The notes under the pieces are model-generated. The model was not told the DNA's origin. It worked only from the letters and a program-made list of their open reading frames with translations, and did no database searches. A DNA stretch of 64,000 bases from Vibrio tasmaniensis 1F-187 (GTDB lineage Bacteria > Pseudomonadota > Gammaproteobacteria > Enterobacterales > Vibrionaceae): positions 4,595-68,594 of the forward strand of contig NZ_AJZM02000313.1 of assembly GCF_000272405.2 (NCBI RefSeq). The letters run 5' to 3'. Each line of letters opens with the position of its first letter. Within the stretch, counting starts at the first letter, position 1. The position numbers and the translations under genes are program-made. Of the stretch, positions 63,981 through 64,000 are shown in pieces.

Positions 63981-64000
63981 GGCTTTGTTGCGTAATTCAG
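63981..64000. mobile_element. Probable IS903-type (IS5 family) terminal inverted repeat at the window end
   Basis: The last 20 bases begin GGCTTTGTTG and continue CGTAATTCAG. The first ten bases equal the IS903 terminus (GGCTTTGTTGAATAAATC), and the remainder resembles ends I associate with IS5-family elements of Vibrio and relatives. Only the edge is visible. It would interrupt the second island gene. Confidence 0.5.

Larger units (their letters stand above)
62168..64000 (+). mobile_element. Left end of a genomic island in comM
   Basis: The island starts where ComM homology stops (about 62,168, uncertain by a few bases) and runs past the window end. Visible contents are a repeat-rich edge (62173-62253), a tyrosine recombinase gene and an overlapping second gene that appears interrupted by an IS. 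Base composition and codon use shift to more AT-rich and less biased than the neighbouring housekeeping genes. The remaining comM half should mark the far end. Confidence 0.85.

Overview
The window is chromosomal DNA of a Vibrio, most likely of the Splendidus clade. That placement is inferred from protein similarity and gene order and was not computed. It spans the replication origin region of the main chromosome. The markers are gyrB-recF-dnaN-dnaA, rpmH-rnpA-yidD-yidC-mnmE-mioC, an oriC-type intergenic region, mnmG-rsmG-parA-parB and the complete F-type ATP synthase operon.

Layout. 1-3.0 kb: the end of fadB, then fadA (beta-oxidation) and an acuI/yhdH reductase. 3.0-6.0 kb: a LysR regulator, two small membrane proteins on either side of tusA, and the manganese exporter mneA behind a yybP-ykoY-type Mn riboswitch. 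6.2-9.2 kb: glyQS. 9.3-11.4 kb: a PhoP/PhoQ-like two-component pair. 11.4-22.9 kb, minus strand: a complete Tad/Flp pilus locus (flp, tadV, rcpC, rcpA, rcpB, tadZABCDEFG and an OmpA-like protein). 23.2-25.1 kb: avtA and the small heat-shock gene ibpA with a ROSE-like RNA thermometer. 25.5-31.7 kb: gyrB, recF, dnaN and dnaA on the minus strand. 32.0-34.3 kb: a polar amino acid ABC transporter. 34.5-38.9 kb: rpmH to mioC. 38.9-39.35 kb: oriC with DnaA boxes, a dense GATC cluster and three tandem AT-rich 12-mers. 39.35-50.7 kb: mnmG, rsmG, parAB and atpIBEFHAGDC. 50.9-54.7 kb: glmU and the divergent purine pair punC/punR. 54.75-61.4 kb, minus strand: ilvL-ilvGMEDA with a leader peptide and attenuator. 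61.56-64 kb: comM, cut after about 200 codons by a mobile island.

Accessory part. The comM interruption at about 62,168 begins an island. Its edge carries three heptamer repeats spaced exactly 26 bp apart, a 17-bp inverted repeat, a 491-residue tyrosine recombinase with the full R-H-R-H-Y set, and an overlapping second gene. That gene runs into what looks like the terminal inverted repeat of an IS903-type insertion sequence at 63,981. This is the most novel part of the window; the island body and the other half of comM lie beyond it.

Anomalies. atpB and ilvD each carry a single-base frameshift in an otherwise well-preserved gene. Both genes are normally indispensable for oxidative growth or prototrophy, so base-calling or assembly error is as likely as real mutation. 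Other points are a parS-like palindrome inside the end of recF, a structured element in the gyrB 3' UTR, and a tandem PhoP-box-like repeat upstream of the flp promoter that could link the two-component pair to the Tad locus. No rRNA, tRNA or CRISPR was seen.
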